Positions 24,544-35,088 of a stretch of 64,000 bases of DNA are shown in pieces. The DNA is taken from the NCBI RefSeq assembly GCF_922984935.1, contig NC_060066.1, forward strand, positions 128,635,947-128,699,946, written 5' to 3'. How positions within the stretch are numbered: the stretch's first letter is position 1; each line of letters starts with the position of its first letter. Source of the DNA: Meles meles. Its lineage: Eukaryota > Chordata > Mammalia > Carnivora > Mustelidae. The notes under the pieces were generated by a model that was not told where the DNA came from, made no database searches, and saw nothing but the letters and a program-made list of their open reading frames with translations. The position numbers and the translations under genes were made by a program.

Positions 24544-25461
24544 TTAGAGGACCCCTTTCAATATTTCCTGGAGAGCTGGTTTGGTGTTTGCAAATTCTTT
24601 CAGTTTTTGTTTGTCCTGGAAGCTTTTTATCTCTCCTTCTATTTTCAATGATAGCCTAGCTGGATAGAGTATTCTTGGCTGCATGTTTTTCTCGTTGAGT
24701 GCTCTGAATATATCATGCCAGCTCTTTCTGGCCTGCCAGGTCTCTGTGGATAAGTCTGCCGCCAATCTAATATTTTTACCATTGTATGTTACAGACTTCT
24801 TTTCTCGGGCTGCTTTCAGGATTTTCTCTTTGTCACTAAGACTTGTAAATTTTACTATTAGGTGATGGGGTGTGGACCTATTCTTGTTGACTTTGAGGGG
24901 GGTTCTCTGCATCTCCTGGATTTTGATGCTTGTTCCCTTTGCCATATTAGGGAAATTCTCTCCAATGATTCTCTCCAATAGACCTTCTGCTCTCCTCTCT
25001 CTTTCTTCTTCTTCTGGAATCCCAATTATTCTAATGTTGTTTCATCTTATGGTGTCACTTATCTCTCGAATTCTCCCGTCATGGTCCAGTAGCTGTTTGT
25101 CCCTCTTTTGCTCGGCTTCCTTATTCTCTGTCATTTGGTCTTCTATATCACTAATTCTTTCTTCTGCCTCATTTATCCTAGCAGTGAGAGCCTCCATTTT
25201 TTATTGCACCTCATTAATAGCTTTTTTGATTTCAACTTGGTTAGATTTTAGTTCTTTAATTTCTCCAGAAAGGGCTTTAATGTCTCCAGAGAGGGTTTCT
25301 CTAATATCTTCCATGCCTTTTTCGAGCCCGGCTAGAATGTTCAGAATCGTCATTCTGAACTCTTGATCTGACATATTACTCATGTCTGTGTTGATTAGGT
25401 CCCTAGCCTTCGGTACTGTCTCTTGTTCTTTTGTTTGTGGTGATTTTTTCCGCCTTGTCAT
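24544..25461 (-). pseudogene. L1-A ORF1 (RNA-binding protein), two nonsense codons
   Basis: L1 ORF1p is a trimeric coiled-coil RNA-binding chaperone of the L1 RNP. The frame starts at ATG 25461 (M-T-R-R-K, the same start seen in the sister copies) and would be about 305 codons. TAA at 25201-25203 ends it after 86 codons, where L1-C reads a serine codon (TCA). A second stop, TGA at 25042-25044, fits CGA decay. The last 144 codons (24544-24978) are open and contain the RRM/C-terminal region (for example 'HLIVKFTSLSDKEKILKAAR' and 'RILYPARLSLKIEGEIKSF'). The N-terminal part is rich in heptad-like L/I/K/E sequence. Predicted non-functional. Confidence 0.93.
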
Positions 25462-25763
25462 TTTGTCCAGATAAGAGAATATGAAGGAGCAAATAAACTA
25501 CTAAAAGGGTGGCAAAGACCCCGGAAAAATGCGCTGTAACCAAATCAGAAGAGACCCCAAATTGTGGGGGGGAGAAAGGGGATAAAAACAGCTTCTTTCA
25601 GAAAGTGGTTGATTTTCTGTTTCTAGAGTTGCTGTTCTTCTTCTCTTCGCTCTCCCGTTGGATTTGTAGGTGTTTGCAATGTTTAGATAAGCTATCGAGC
25701 TGATCTCCTGCTACCTGATGTAGTCTCAGGCTGCTACTTCTCCGCCATCTTGACTCCTCCCCC
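25462..25763 (-). promoter_or_regulatory. L1-A 5'UTR with splice-like internal deletion
   Basis: Begins at the L1 5' end (GGAGTCAAGATGGCGG...) with a YY1-type CAAGATGGCGG motif (25742-25752, minus). The first about 170 nt match the start of the L1-C 5'UTR up to 'CTTTCTGAAAG'; at 25594/25595 the sequence jumps to 'AAGCTGTTTTTATCCCC', which in L1-C lies about 950 nt further on. The rest matches the 3' end of the L1-C 5'UTR. Confidence 0.85.
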
Positions 25764-25777
25764 TAGATGCACCTTTC

Positions 25778-26024
25778 AAGGAGAAAATCAATATGCCACT
25801 TTCATCAGTAGGTTTTGCTTGGTTAATTATTAAATTTCTCCAAAGAGTGAATTATTTTTAGAAGTATGAATAATGTTATGAAATAAAAGAGGGGGAAAAA
25901 AATCATTCGGGCTCACCTTAAATAGGCCATCATTATTTAAGGTAGGATTAAGCCCAGTAGACCAGAGACATAAGATCAAGATTTTTTTTTAAACATGCAT
26001 GTTTCTATGTTCATAGTACCATCA
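25778..26024. other. Short unclassified flank
   Basis: AT-rich DNA beyond the right L1-A TSD. Nothing recognised. Confidence 0.4.
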
Positions 26025-26379
26025 ATTTTATTTTATTTTATTAACTGTACACGCAAAGTGGAGCTTGAACTCGCAACTCTGAGATCAAGAATCACATGCT
26101 CTTTGGGGAGCCCGAGTGGCTCAGTTGGTGAAGCCTCAGATTCTTCACTTTACCTCATGACTCTTCAGGCTTCAGGTCATGATCCCAGGGTCATGAGACC
26201 CATTCCCCCCTTTGGACTCCACTCTCAGCTGGAGATTTTTTCTCTCCTTCTGCCTCTGCTCTTCCTTCTACTCTCTCTCTCTCTCTCTCTCTATCAAATA
26301 AATAAACACATCTTTAAAGAAAAAAAAAAAAGAAGAGAGAGAGTCAAGTGCTCTACAGACTAAGCCAGCCAGGTGCCCC
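26025..26379 (-). mobile_element. Old Can-SINE (minus) interrupted by another SINE
   Basis: The outer SINE reads in reverse: 'ttttattttattttattaac' tail, 'gtggagcttgaactcgcaac', 'tctgagatcaagaatcacat', then after the inserted SINE 'gtcaagtgctctacagacta' and 'agccagccaggtgcccc'. Joined across the insertion it forms one diverged SINE body. The (GA)n segment is reduced. Confidence 0.82.
26105..26331 (+). mobile_element. Can-SINE nested in an older SINE
   Basis: Head 'ggggagcccgagtggctcag', 'catgatcccagggtcatgag', long (CT)n run at about 26270-26292, tail AATAAATAAA and A12. The flanks 'aatcacatgctct' and 'agtcaagtgctct' look like a decayed TSD (about 9 of 13 identical). Confidence 0.88.
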
Positions 26380-26988
26380 TAGGGTTAAGATTTAAAAGAA
26401 TAAATAATGAATAAAGTCATCTCTGTTAAATTTAACACTTCCCACCTTTATATCCAGTATCTTTAGGTTTGCAAATGCACTCTAAAAAATTTCTGGATTT
26501 TGTCACACAACACACAGTATTGGGAAAATGTCTTATAAATGCTACAAGTTTTGGCAGGATGAGGTTTTGGGAAGGTTTGGTTCTTAGGGGTTTGGAATAA
26601 TGAGTTCTTAAGAATTTTCTATTTAAAACACAAACATTCCTTCCTGCTTCCAGATCCAGTGTTATGGAAATGTGGATTATTGTCCACAACAAAATCCTCA
26701 ATTAGGGGCTTAAATCAGTTACTGCTTCATTTTCCTTTACCTAAAAGTTTCCAATGATATTGCTGGTATCTGTAGATTTAAAATGTTTTTATCTCTACCT
26801 GGCCCTTGTATACAAGACTCCATGGCTCTTTTTTTTCCTGACTGGCTTCAGTGGCTCTAAACTTTCTGACAAGATGAAGGCTATGCAGTTCTACAAGCAA
26901 AGACAATTAAATTGCAAAGACACTAAATATTCGTTAAAGATTGATAATTTGCATACAAATATTAAATTTTTAAAATAAATTTTATTTT
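26380..26988. other. Unclassified non-coding sequence
   Basis: Open frames of 74-89 codons occur on both strands without family resemblance; taken as chance. Confidence 0.4.
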
Positions 26989-27194
26989 GGGGTGCTCTGG
27001 ATGGCTTAGTCGGGTTAAGCGCCCAACTCAATCTCAGCTCAGGTCACGATCTCATGGTCATGGGATTGAGCACCTCGTTGTCAGGCTCCATGCTAGACAT
27101 TGAGCCTGCTTGAGATTCTCTCTCTCCCTCTACTCCTGCTCCCCTCTGTCCCTCCCTCTCTGAAAAATAAATAAATAAATAAATAAATAAATAA
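26989..27194 (+). mobile_element. Can-SINE, older copy
   Basis: Head 'ggggtgctctggatggctta', 'gcgcccaactcaatctcagc', 'catggtcatgggattgagca', CT-rich middle, and a (TAAA)n tail at about 27166-27194. The head differs from the 'ctgccttcggct' youngest type. TSD not clear in AT-rich flanks. Confidence 0.88.
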
Positions 27195-27253
27195 AATTTG
27201 AGATTAATTTTAGAATTATATGATAGTTGCAGATAGTATAGAAATCCCCATAC

Positions 27254-27453
27254 GGGACACCTGGGTGGCTCAGTGGGTTAAGTCACTGCCTTCGGCTCAG
27301 GTCATGATCTCAGGGTCCTGGGATCGAGCCCCACGTTGGGTTCTCTACTCAGCAGGGAGCCTGCATCCCCCTCTCTCTCTGCCTGCCTCTCTACTTGTGA
27401 TCTCTCTCTCTCTCTCTCTGTCAAATAAATAAATAAAACCTTTAAAAAAAAAA
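27254..27453 (+). mobile_element. Can-SINE, young copy in an ancient L1
   Basis: Typical young layout with 'ctgccttcggctcaggtcat', 'gggatcgagccccacgttgg', (TC)n and AATAAATAAA plus A11 tail. A perfect 14-bp TSD (agaaatccccatac) lies at 27240-27253 and 27454-27467. Confidence 0.96.
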
Positions 27454-28430
27454 AGAAATCCCCATACACTGTTCCTCTATTAACATTTTACATTAGTATG
27501 GTCCATTTGTCACAAATAATGAACAAGTACTGACATATTTTTTGAAGTCCACACTTTATACAAATTTCCTTATTTTTTTTCCTTATATCTTTTATATATT
27601 TCAAGATTTCATTCAGAGTACTGCATTAATTTTAGTTGTAATGTCACCTCAGACTCCCCTTGGCTAAGTCAGTTTCTCAGACTTTTCTTGTTGATAACCA
27701 TGATCTTTTTCTAAAGGACTTATCAGATATTTCTTGAAATGTTTTTCAATTGGGATTTATCTGATGTACCCTCATAATTTGGGTAAGTTATGTGTTTTTG
27801 GCAGGAAGACCCTGAAGGTGAAAGGTCATTTTCATCATATCATACTAAGGTTATATCTATCCACATGACTTAGTGCTGTTGATTTTGATTTTGATCACCA
27901 GGTTGAGGTAGTGTTTGTGAGGTGTCTCCAGTAAAGTTAGTCTTTCTCCCCTTTCCATACTGTGATCTTCAGAAGAGGTTACTATGTTCAGTTCCCACTT
28001 AAGGAGTGGAGAGTAACACACCACCTACTTGAGGAAGATGAGAGAATATTTATGTACATTATTTGGAATTCTTTTTCATAAGGTATTTTTCTATTCTGGC
28101 CCCACTTATTTGTTTATTCAATAATTTATTTATATCAGTATGAACTTAATTGATACTTGTCTTATATTCTGAGTTATATAATCCAATATCACATTTTATT
28201 GCTCTAATTGTTGGAATTTTGGCCATTAGGAGCTCTTAGAGTTGGCTCCTGTGTCCTCTTGACATACACCAATGTTTTGGTTTGGTTTTAAGTACTTCCT
28301 TACTTTCTGTTACTAAAAGAAGCTCTAGGCTCATCTTGTGTAATTGCTGCCCTAGTTTCAGAACCATCCATCTTTCTAGGCAAGCATGGTTCCTTTTCTT
28401 AGAGAATGGTATCAGAAATCAAGAGCTGGG

Positions 28431-28611
28431 GACGCCTGGGTGGCTCAGTTGGTTAAGCAGCTGCCTTCGGCTCAGGTCATGATCCCAGCGTCCTGGGATC
28501 GAGTCCCACATCGGGCTCCTTGCTCGGCGGGAGCCTGCTTTGCCCTCTGACTCTGCCTGCTACTCTCTTTGCCTGTGCTCACTCTCTCTCTCTCTGACTA
28601 ATAAATAAATA

Positions 28612-28643
<32 letters not shown>
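28431..28643 (+). mobile_element. Can-SINE, very young copy
   Basis: Head 'gacgcctgggtggctcagtt', 'gggatcgagtcccacatcgg', AATAAATAAATAAAATC tail and an uninterrupted A-tail of about 24 nt. A perfect 17-bp TSD (agaaatcaagagctggg) lies at 28414-28430 and 28644-28660. The long pure A-tail and perfect TSD suggest this is among the youngest insertions in the window. Confidence 0.97.
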
Positions 28644-28644
<1 letters not shown>

Positions 28645-29374
28645 GAAATCAAGAGCTGGGCTGAAGTGTGCTTGTTGCTACTGCAGTGTCATTGCTTGTA
28701 GGCCCTCTTGGGCTCACAGAATTAACAGATATATGCGTGTATATTAACCCATATATAGACACAGGTATTAGAACAAGGAAGCCAGCTACAGAGACAGAGC
28801 CGAGGACTGAGCTCTCAGCTCAGAGTTACCTTGAACGGTCACAGGCTGGGTGAGCTCGGAGCACGGCCGGAGGCCGGGGATATGGGAGAGATTGGGCGCT
28901 GTTTTCTGGGGGCGCACTGAGGAGTGGGGCCCCAGGCTCTCGGCTACTCCAGGCCAGAGACTGGGAGGCCGCCATTTTCATTCCCGTCCTCTGGAAATCT
29001 ACGGAAAGCATTCAGGGAACAAAAGCTCCCAAAAGCGAACCCGAGCGGATTGCTTAGTCGGGCCCCCGATAAGGGCAAGGGCGGTGCAATTCTGCCTCGG
29101 GCAAAGACACTTGAGAGTCACTACAACAGGCCCCTCCCCCAGAAGATCAACAAAAAATCCAGCCAGGACGAAATTCGTCTACCAAGGAAAGCAGGTTCAA
29201 TACCAAGGACAACAGAGGAATTCCAGAGGAGGAGAAAGCAAAGCACGGAACTCATGGCTTTCTCCCCATGATTCTTTAGTCTTGCAGTTAATTTTTTTTC
29301 CAATTTTTTTTCTTATTCTGCTAAATATTTTAAACTTTTACCCTTTTCTTTTTAAACATTTTTTAACTAGTTTA

Positions 29375-29378
<4 letters not shown>

Positions 29379-29418
<40 letters not shown>
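29379..29418. repeat. (AT)20 microsatellite inside the L1-B 5'UTR
   Basis: Located where L1-C has only a short 'tatatacat'-like stretch, so it is a post-insertion expansion. Likely length-variable. Confidence 0.95.
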
Positions 29419-29420
<2 letters not shown>

Positions 29421-29616
29421 CTTCTTTTTTATATTTTTTCTTTATTTGTTTTCTTTTTTTAATTTTTTCTTTTTTTTTTTCTGAACCTCTTTTTAATCCC
29501 CTTTCTCTCCCCACGATTTGGGGTCTCTTCTGATTTGGTTAAAGGGCATTTTTCTGGGGCCTTTGCTAACCTTTTAGTAATTTACTGGCTCCTTCATATA
29601 CTCTTATCTGGACAAA

Positions 29617-30552
29617 ATGACAAGGCGGAAAAATTCACCACAAAAAAAAAAAACGAAAAAAAAACACAAAAAACAAGAGGCAGTACCAAAGACTAGAAAC
29701 CTAATCAACACAGACATTGGTAACATGTCAGATCTAGAGTTCAGAATGACGATTCTGAAGGTTCTAGCTGGGCTCAAAAAAGGCATGGAATATATTAGAG
29801 AAACCCTCTCTGGAGATATAAAAGCCCTTTCTGGAGAAATAAAAGAACTAAAATCTAACCAAGTTGAAATCAAAAAAGCTATTAATGAAGTGCAATCAAA
29901 AATGGAGGCCCTCACTGCTAGGATAAATGAGGCAGAATAAAGAATTAGTGATATAGAAGACCAAATGACAGAGAATAAAGAAGCGGAGCAAAAGAGGGAC
30001 AAACAACTACTGGATCACGAGGGGAGAATTTGAGAGATAAGTGACACCATAAGACAAAACAACATTAGAATAATTGGGATTCCAGAAGAAGAAACAGAGA
30101 GGGGAGCAGAAGGTCTATTGGAGAGAATTATTGGAGAGAATTTCCGTAATATGGCAAAGGGAGCAAACATCAAAATCCAGGAGATGCAAAGAACCCTCCT
30201 CAAAATCAAAAAGAATAGGCTGACACCCTGTCACCTAATAGTAAAATTTACAAGTCTTAGTGACAAAGAGAAAATCCTGAAAGCAGCCCGGGAAAAGAAG
30301 TCTGTAACATACAATGGTAAAAATATTAGATTGGCAGCAGACTTATCCACAGAGACCTGGCAGGCCAGAAAGAGCTGGCATGATATATTCAGAGCACTAA
30401 ATGAGAAAAACATGCAGCCAAGAATACTCTATCCAGCTAGGCTATCATTGAAAATAGAAGGAGAGATAAAAAGCTTCCAGGACAAACAAAAACTGAAAGA
30501 ATTTGCAAACACCAAACCAGCCCTACAGGAAATATTGAAAGGGGTCCTGTAA
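29617..30552 (+). pseudogene. L1-B ORF1, broken
   Basis: Starts at the M-T-R-R-K ATG. The N-terminus has an A-rich expansion giving a Lys-rich stretch (about residues 9-20) absent from L1-A. TAA at 29938-29940 stops it after 107 codons (a GAA to TAA change) and TGA at 30031-30033 (CGA to TGA) follows. The last 144 codons from the ATG at 30118 are open and nearly identical to the L1-A C-terminal half. L1 ORF1p is the RNA chaperone of the retrotransposition complex; this copy cannot make a full one. Confidence 0.93.
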
Positions 30553-30630
30553 GCAAAGAGAGAGACTAAAAGTAGTAGATCAGAAAGGAACAGAGACAAT
30601 ATACAGTAAAAGTCACCTTACAGGCTAATA

Positions 30631-33600
30631 ATGGCACTAAATTCATATCTCTCAATAGTTACCCTGAATGTTAATGGGCTAAATGCCCCAATCAAAAGAC
30701 ATGGTGTATCAGAATGGATAAAAAAACAAAAATCATCTATATGTTGCCTGCAAGAAACTCATTTCAATGAGTTTTCATTTCAAGGAGAAGACACCTCCAG
30801 ATTTAAAGTGAGGGATTGGAAAACAATGTACCATGCTGATGGACATCAGAAGAAAGCTAGGGTGGCAATCCTTATATCAGATCAATTAGATTTTAAGCCA
30901 AAGACTATAATAAGAGATGAGGAAGGACACTATATCATACTCAAAGGGTGTGTCCAACAAGAAGATCTAACAATTTTAAATATCTATGTCCCTAACATGG
31001 GAGCAGCCAACTATATCAACCAATTACTAACAAAATCAAAGAAACACATCAATAATAATACAATAATAATAGGGGACTTTAATACTCCCCTCACTGAAAT
31101 GGACAATCATCCAAGCAAAAGATCAACAAGGAAATAAAGGCCTTAAATGACACACTGGACCAGATGGACATCACAGATACATTCAGAACATTTCATCCCA
31201 AAGCAACAGAATACACATTCTTCTCTAGTGCACATGGAACATTCTCCAGAATAGATCATATCCTGGGTCCTAAATCAGGTCTCAACAGGTATCAAAAGAT
31301 TGGGATCATCCCCTGCATATTTTCAGAACACAATGCTCTGAAGCTAGAACTCAATCACAAGAGGAAAGCTGGAAAGAACCCAAATACATGGAGACTAAGC
31401 AGGATCTTTCTAAAGAATGAATGGGTCAACCAGGAAATTAAAGAAGAATTGAAAAAATTCATGGCAACAAATGATAATAAAAACACAACAATTCAAAATC
31501 TGTGGGATACAGCAAAGGCAGTCCTGAGAGGAAAATATATAGCGGTATAAGCATTTCTTAAGAAACAAGAAAGGTCTCAAGTACACAACCTAACCCTACA
31601 CCTAATGGAGCTGGAGAAAGAACAAGAAAGAAACCCTAAACCCAGCAGGAGAAGAGAAATCATAAAGATCAGAGCAGAAATCATGAAATAGAAACAAAAA
31701 AAACCAATAGAACAAATCAACGAAACTAGGAGCTTGTTCTTTGAAAGAATCAATAAGATTGATAAATCCCTGACCTGACTTATCAAAAAGAACAGAGAAA
31801 GGACCCAAAAAAACAAAATCATGAATTAAAGAGGAGAGATCACAACTAACACCAAAGAAATACAGACAATTATAAGAACATACTATGAGCAACTCTACAC
31901 CAACAAATTTGACAATCTGGGGGAAATGGATGCATTCCTAGAGACATATAAACTACCATAACTGAACCAGGAAGAAATAGAAAACCTGAACAGGCCCATA
32001 ACCAGTAAGGAGATTGAAACAGTCATCAAAAATCTCCAAACAAACAAAAGCCCAGGGCCAGACAGCTTCCCAGGGGAATTCTACCAAAAATTGAAAGAAG
32101 AACTCATTCCTATTCTCTTGAAACTGTTCCAAAAAATAGAAATGGAAGGAAAACTTCCAAACTCATTTTATGAGGCCAGCATCACCTTGATCCCTAAACC
32201 AGACAAGGACCCCACCAAAAAAGAGAACTACAGAACAATATCCTTGATGAACACAGATGCAAAAATTCTCACCAAAATACTAGCCAATAGGATTCAACAG
32301 TACATTAAAAGGATTATTCACCACGACCAAGTGGGATTTATTCCAGGACTGCAAGTTTGGTTCAACATCCGCAAATCAATCAATGTGATAGAACACATTA
32401 ATAAAAGAAAGAACAAGAGCCATATGATACTCTCAATAGATGCTGAAAAAGCATTTGACAAAGTACAGCATCCCTTCCTGATCAAAACTCTTCAAAGTGT
32501 AGGGATAGAGGGCACATACCTCAATATTATCAAAGCCATCTATGAAAAACCCACCGCAAATATCATTCTCAATGTAGAAAAACTGAAAGCTTTTCCACTA
32601 AGGTCAGGAACACGGCAGGGATGTCCATTATCACCACTGCTATTCAACATAGTACTAGAAGTCCTAGCCTCAACAATCAGACAACAAAAAGAAATTAAAG
32701 GCATCCAAATTGGTAAAGAAGAAGTCAAACTATCACTCTTCGCAGATGATATGATACTATATGTGGAAATCCCAAAAGACTCCACTCCAAAACTGCTAGA
32801 ACTTGTACAGGAATTCAGTGAAGTGTCAGGATATGAAATCAATGCACAGAAATCAGTTGCATTTCTGTACACCAACAACAAGACAGAAGAAAGAGAAATT
32901 AAGGAGTCAATCCCATTCACAATTGCACCCAAAACTATAAGATACCTAGGAATAAACCTAACCAAAGAGGCTAAGAATCTATACGCAGAAAACTATAAAG
33001 TACTCATGAAAGAAATTGAGGAAGACACAAAGAAATGGAAAAATGTTCCATGCTCCTGGATTGGAAGAATAAATATTGTGAAAATGTCTATGCTACCTAA
33101 AGCAATCTACACATTTAATGCAATCCCTATCAAAATACCATCCGTTTTTTTTCAAAGAAATGGAACAATCAATCCTAAAATTTATATGGAACCAGAAAAG
33201 ACCTCGAATAGCCAAAGGAATATTGAAAAAGAAAGCCAACGTTGGTGGCATCACAATTCCGGACTTCAAGTTCTATTACAGAGCTGTCATCATCAAGACA
33301 GCATGGTACTGGCACAAAAACAGACACATAGATCAATGGAACAGAATAGAGAGCCCAGAAATAGACCCTCAACTCTATGGTCAACTAATCTTTGACAAAG
33401 CAGGAAAGAATGTCCAATGGAAAAAAGACAGCCTCTTCAATAAATGGTGCTGGGAAAATTGGACAGCCACATGCAGAAAAGTGAAATTGGACCCCTTCCT
33501 TACACCACACACAAAAATAGACTCAAAATGGATGAAGGACCTCAATGTGAGAAAGGAATCCATCAAAATCCTTGAGGAGAACACAGGCAGCAACCTCTTC

Positions 33601-34460
33601 GACCTCAGCCACAACAACTTCTTCCTAGGAACATCGGCAAAGGCAAGGGAAACAAGAGCAAAAATGAACTATTGGGATTTCATCAAGATCAAAAGCTTTT
33701 GCACAGCAAAGGAAACAGTTAACAAAACCAAAAGACAACTGACAGAATGGGAGAAGATATTTGCAAATGATATATCAGATAAAGGGCTAGTATCCAAAAT
33801 CTATAAGGAACTTAGCAAACTCAACACCCAAAGAACACATTATCCAATCAAGAAATGGGCAGAGGACATGAACAGACATTTCTGCAAAGAAGACATCCAG
33901 ATGGCCAACAGACACATGAAAAAGTGCTCCACGTCACTCGGCATCAGGGAAATACAAATCAAAACCACAATGAGATATCACCTCACACCAGTCAGAATGG
34001 CTAAAATTAACAAGTCAGGAAATGACAGATGCTGGCGAGGATGCGGAGAAAGGGGAACCCTCCTCCACTGTTGGTGGGAATGCAAGCCGCTGCAACCATT
34101 CTGGAAAACAGCATGGAGGTTCCTCAAAATGTTGAAAATAGAACTACCCTATAACCCAGCAATTGCACTACTGGGTATTTACCCTAAAGATACAAACATA
34201 GTGATCCGAAGGGACACGTGCACCCAAATGTTTATAGCAGCAATGTCTACAATAGCCAAACTATGGAAAGAACCTAGATGTTCATCAACAGATGAATGGA
34301 TAAAGAAGAGTGGTATATATACACAATAGAATACTACGCAGCCATCAAAAGAAATGAAATCTTGCCATTTGTGATGACGTGGATGGAACTAGAGGGTGTC
34401 ATGCTTAGTGAAATAAGTCAATTGGAGAAAGATAACTATCATATGATCTCCCTGATATGA
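30631..34460 (+). pseudogene. L1-B ORF2, multiply frameshifted
   Basis: Homologous along its whole length to the L1-A ORF2. The start M-A-L-N-S-Y matches. Breaks: a 1-nt deletion near 31112 after about 160 codons; TAA at 31548-31550 (CAA to TAA); a 1-nt deletion near 31685; TAA codons near 31829 and 31959; an 8-T run at 33145-33152 (7 in L1-A) that shifts frame; a 2-nt deletion near 34311. The endonuclease S-D-H motif is changed to S-E-H, while the reverse-transcriptase F-A-D-D is kept. A small insertion (about four codons, 'NEFS' region, near 30765) follows the Q-E-T-H motif. Longest open pieces are 32091-33395 and 33118-34329. Non-functional. Confidence 0.94.
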
Positions 34461-34985
34461 GGACGTGGAGATGCAACATGGGGGGTTAGGGGGATAGGAG
34501 AAGAATAAATGAAAGAAGATGGGATCGGGAAGGAGACAAACCATAAGTGACTCTTAATCTCACAAAACAAACAGGGTTGCTGGGGGGAGGAGGGGTTGGG
34601 AGAGGGGGAGTGGGTTTATGGACATTGGGGAGGGTATGTGCTATGGTGAGTGCTGTGAAGTGTGTTAACCTGATGATTCACAGACCTATACCCCTGAGGA
34701 TAAAAGTACATTATATGTTTATAAAAAAATAAGAAATAAATAAAAAATTTAAAAAAAAGAAAAAAGAAAAGAAAACATAAGTATATATATTAAGCTAAAT
34801 ACAAATTCATACTAACATCTCCAATTCTAATTCATCACCACATAGATCATTGTACACTTCTCCCTTGCTTGTCTCTAACCTTATATGCCAACCGTGAAAA
34901 ACCTGGCTCCTACCATCTGCCATCTCTTTACTTAATCAGTCAATTTCCTGTCTATAAGTATAATGGTATCAACATGGTTAACCCT

Positions 34986-35088
34986 GTACTCGTTTCAGCA
35001 GCACATATACTGAAATTGGAATGATACAGAGATTAGCATGGCCCCTGCACAAGGATGACACAAAAATTCATGAAGCATTCCATATTTT
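34986..35088 (+). pseudogene. RNU6 pseudogene: U6 snRNA retrocopy, 5' part of a chimera
   Basis: Nearly the whole spliceosomal U6 snRNA is present: 'gtactcgtttcagcagcaca', 'tatactgaaattggaatgat', 'gattagcatggcccctgcac', 'aaggatgacac', 'gaagcattccatatttt'. Compared with the mammalian U6 known to me there are several C-to-T/G-to-A changes and a 3-nt deletion in 'cagaga(aga)ttagc', just before the ACAGAG-box neighbour region. No upstream PSE/TATA-type snRNA promoter is visible; the 5' end abuts a TSD. It is a retropseudogene, not an active gene, and is directly fused at its 3' end to L1 tail sequence. Confidence 0.95.

Larger units (their letters stand above)
20243..25763 (-). mobile_element. 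L1-A: complete-ended LINE-1 with shortened 5'UTR
   Basis: A 5.5-kb LINE-1 on the minus strand, bounded by a perfect 14-bp TSD (tagatgcacctttc) at 20229-20242 and 25764-25777. It has the expected layout: 5'UTR (25462-25763), ORF1 (24544-25461), a spacer of about 78 nt, ORF2 (20650-24465), 3'UTR and A-tail (T run at 20243-20257 on the plus strand). The start of the element matches the start of L1-C, so it is not 5'-truncated, yet the 5'UTR is only about 300 nt instead of about 1260. The missing block has splice-like edges (see findings). The 3'UTR joins module X to module Y. Three nonsense codons break the proteins, so the copy is predicted inactive, but it is otherwise well preserved and relatively young. 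Confidence 0.96.
27196..28759 (-). mobile_element. Ancient L1 3'UTR relic, left part
   Basis: A diverged copy of the long 3'UTR of an ancient L1 (L1M-type, recognised from memory): 'ctattaacattttacattag', 'ggtccatttgtcacaaataa', 'cagtttctcagacttttctt', 'caattgggatttatctgatg', 'cttaaggagtggagagtaac', 'ggcaagcatggttccttttc', 'ctactgcagtgtcattgctt'. It continues after L1-B at 34776. Strand is inferred from the ORF2 relic at 35990-36480, which is in reverse orientation. Confidence 0.7.
28760..34775 (+). mobile_element. L1-B: near full-length LINE-1, plus strand
   Basis: About 6.0 kb. It begins within the 5'UTR at a point matching about position 57510 of L1-C, so roughly the first 400 nt are missing (5' truncation). 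Then follow the remaining 5'UTR (with a (TA)20 expansion), ORF1 (29617-30552), ORF2 (30631-34460), a 3'UTR of module X only, and an A-rich tail (34722-34775). It was inserted into the ancient L1 whose left and right parts flank it; a clean TSD could not be fixed because the target is (TA)-rich. ORF1 and ORF2 carry several stops and frameshifts, so it is inactive and appears older or less constrained than L1-A. Confidence 0.94.

Noticed and set aside
24872..25366. 164-codon open frame on the plus strand (also at 56068-56562)
   Set aside because: Antisense of L1 ORF1; recurrence is explained by L1 homology, not by an independent gene.
28850..29533. 227-codon open frame in the L1-B 5'UTR
   Set aside because: It spans the L1 5'UTR and the (AT)20 array (Ile-Tyr run). 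L1-C has frames of 97-115 codons here that differ in detail, so a conserved extra protein (an ORF0-like idea) is not supported, though the shorter 'MGPQAL' frame of 115 codons occurs in both and might deserve a comparison across copies.
34986..35088. Active U6 snRNA gene
   Set aside because: Carries substitutions and a 3-nt deletion, has a TSD at its 5' edge and L1 sequence at its 3' edge; no snRNA promoter elements seen upstream.
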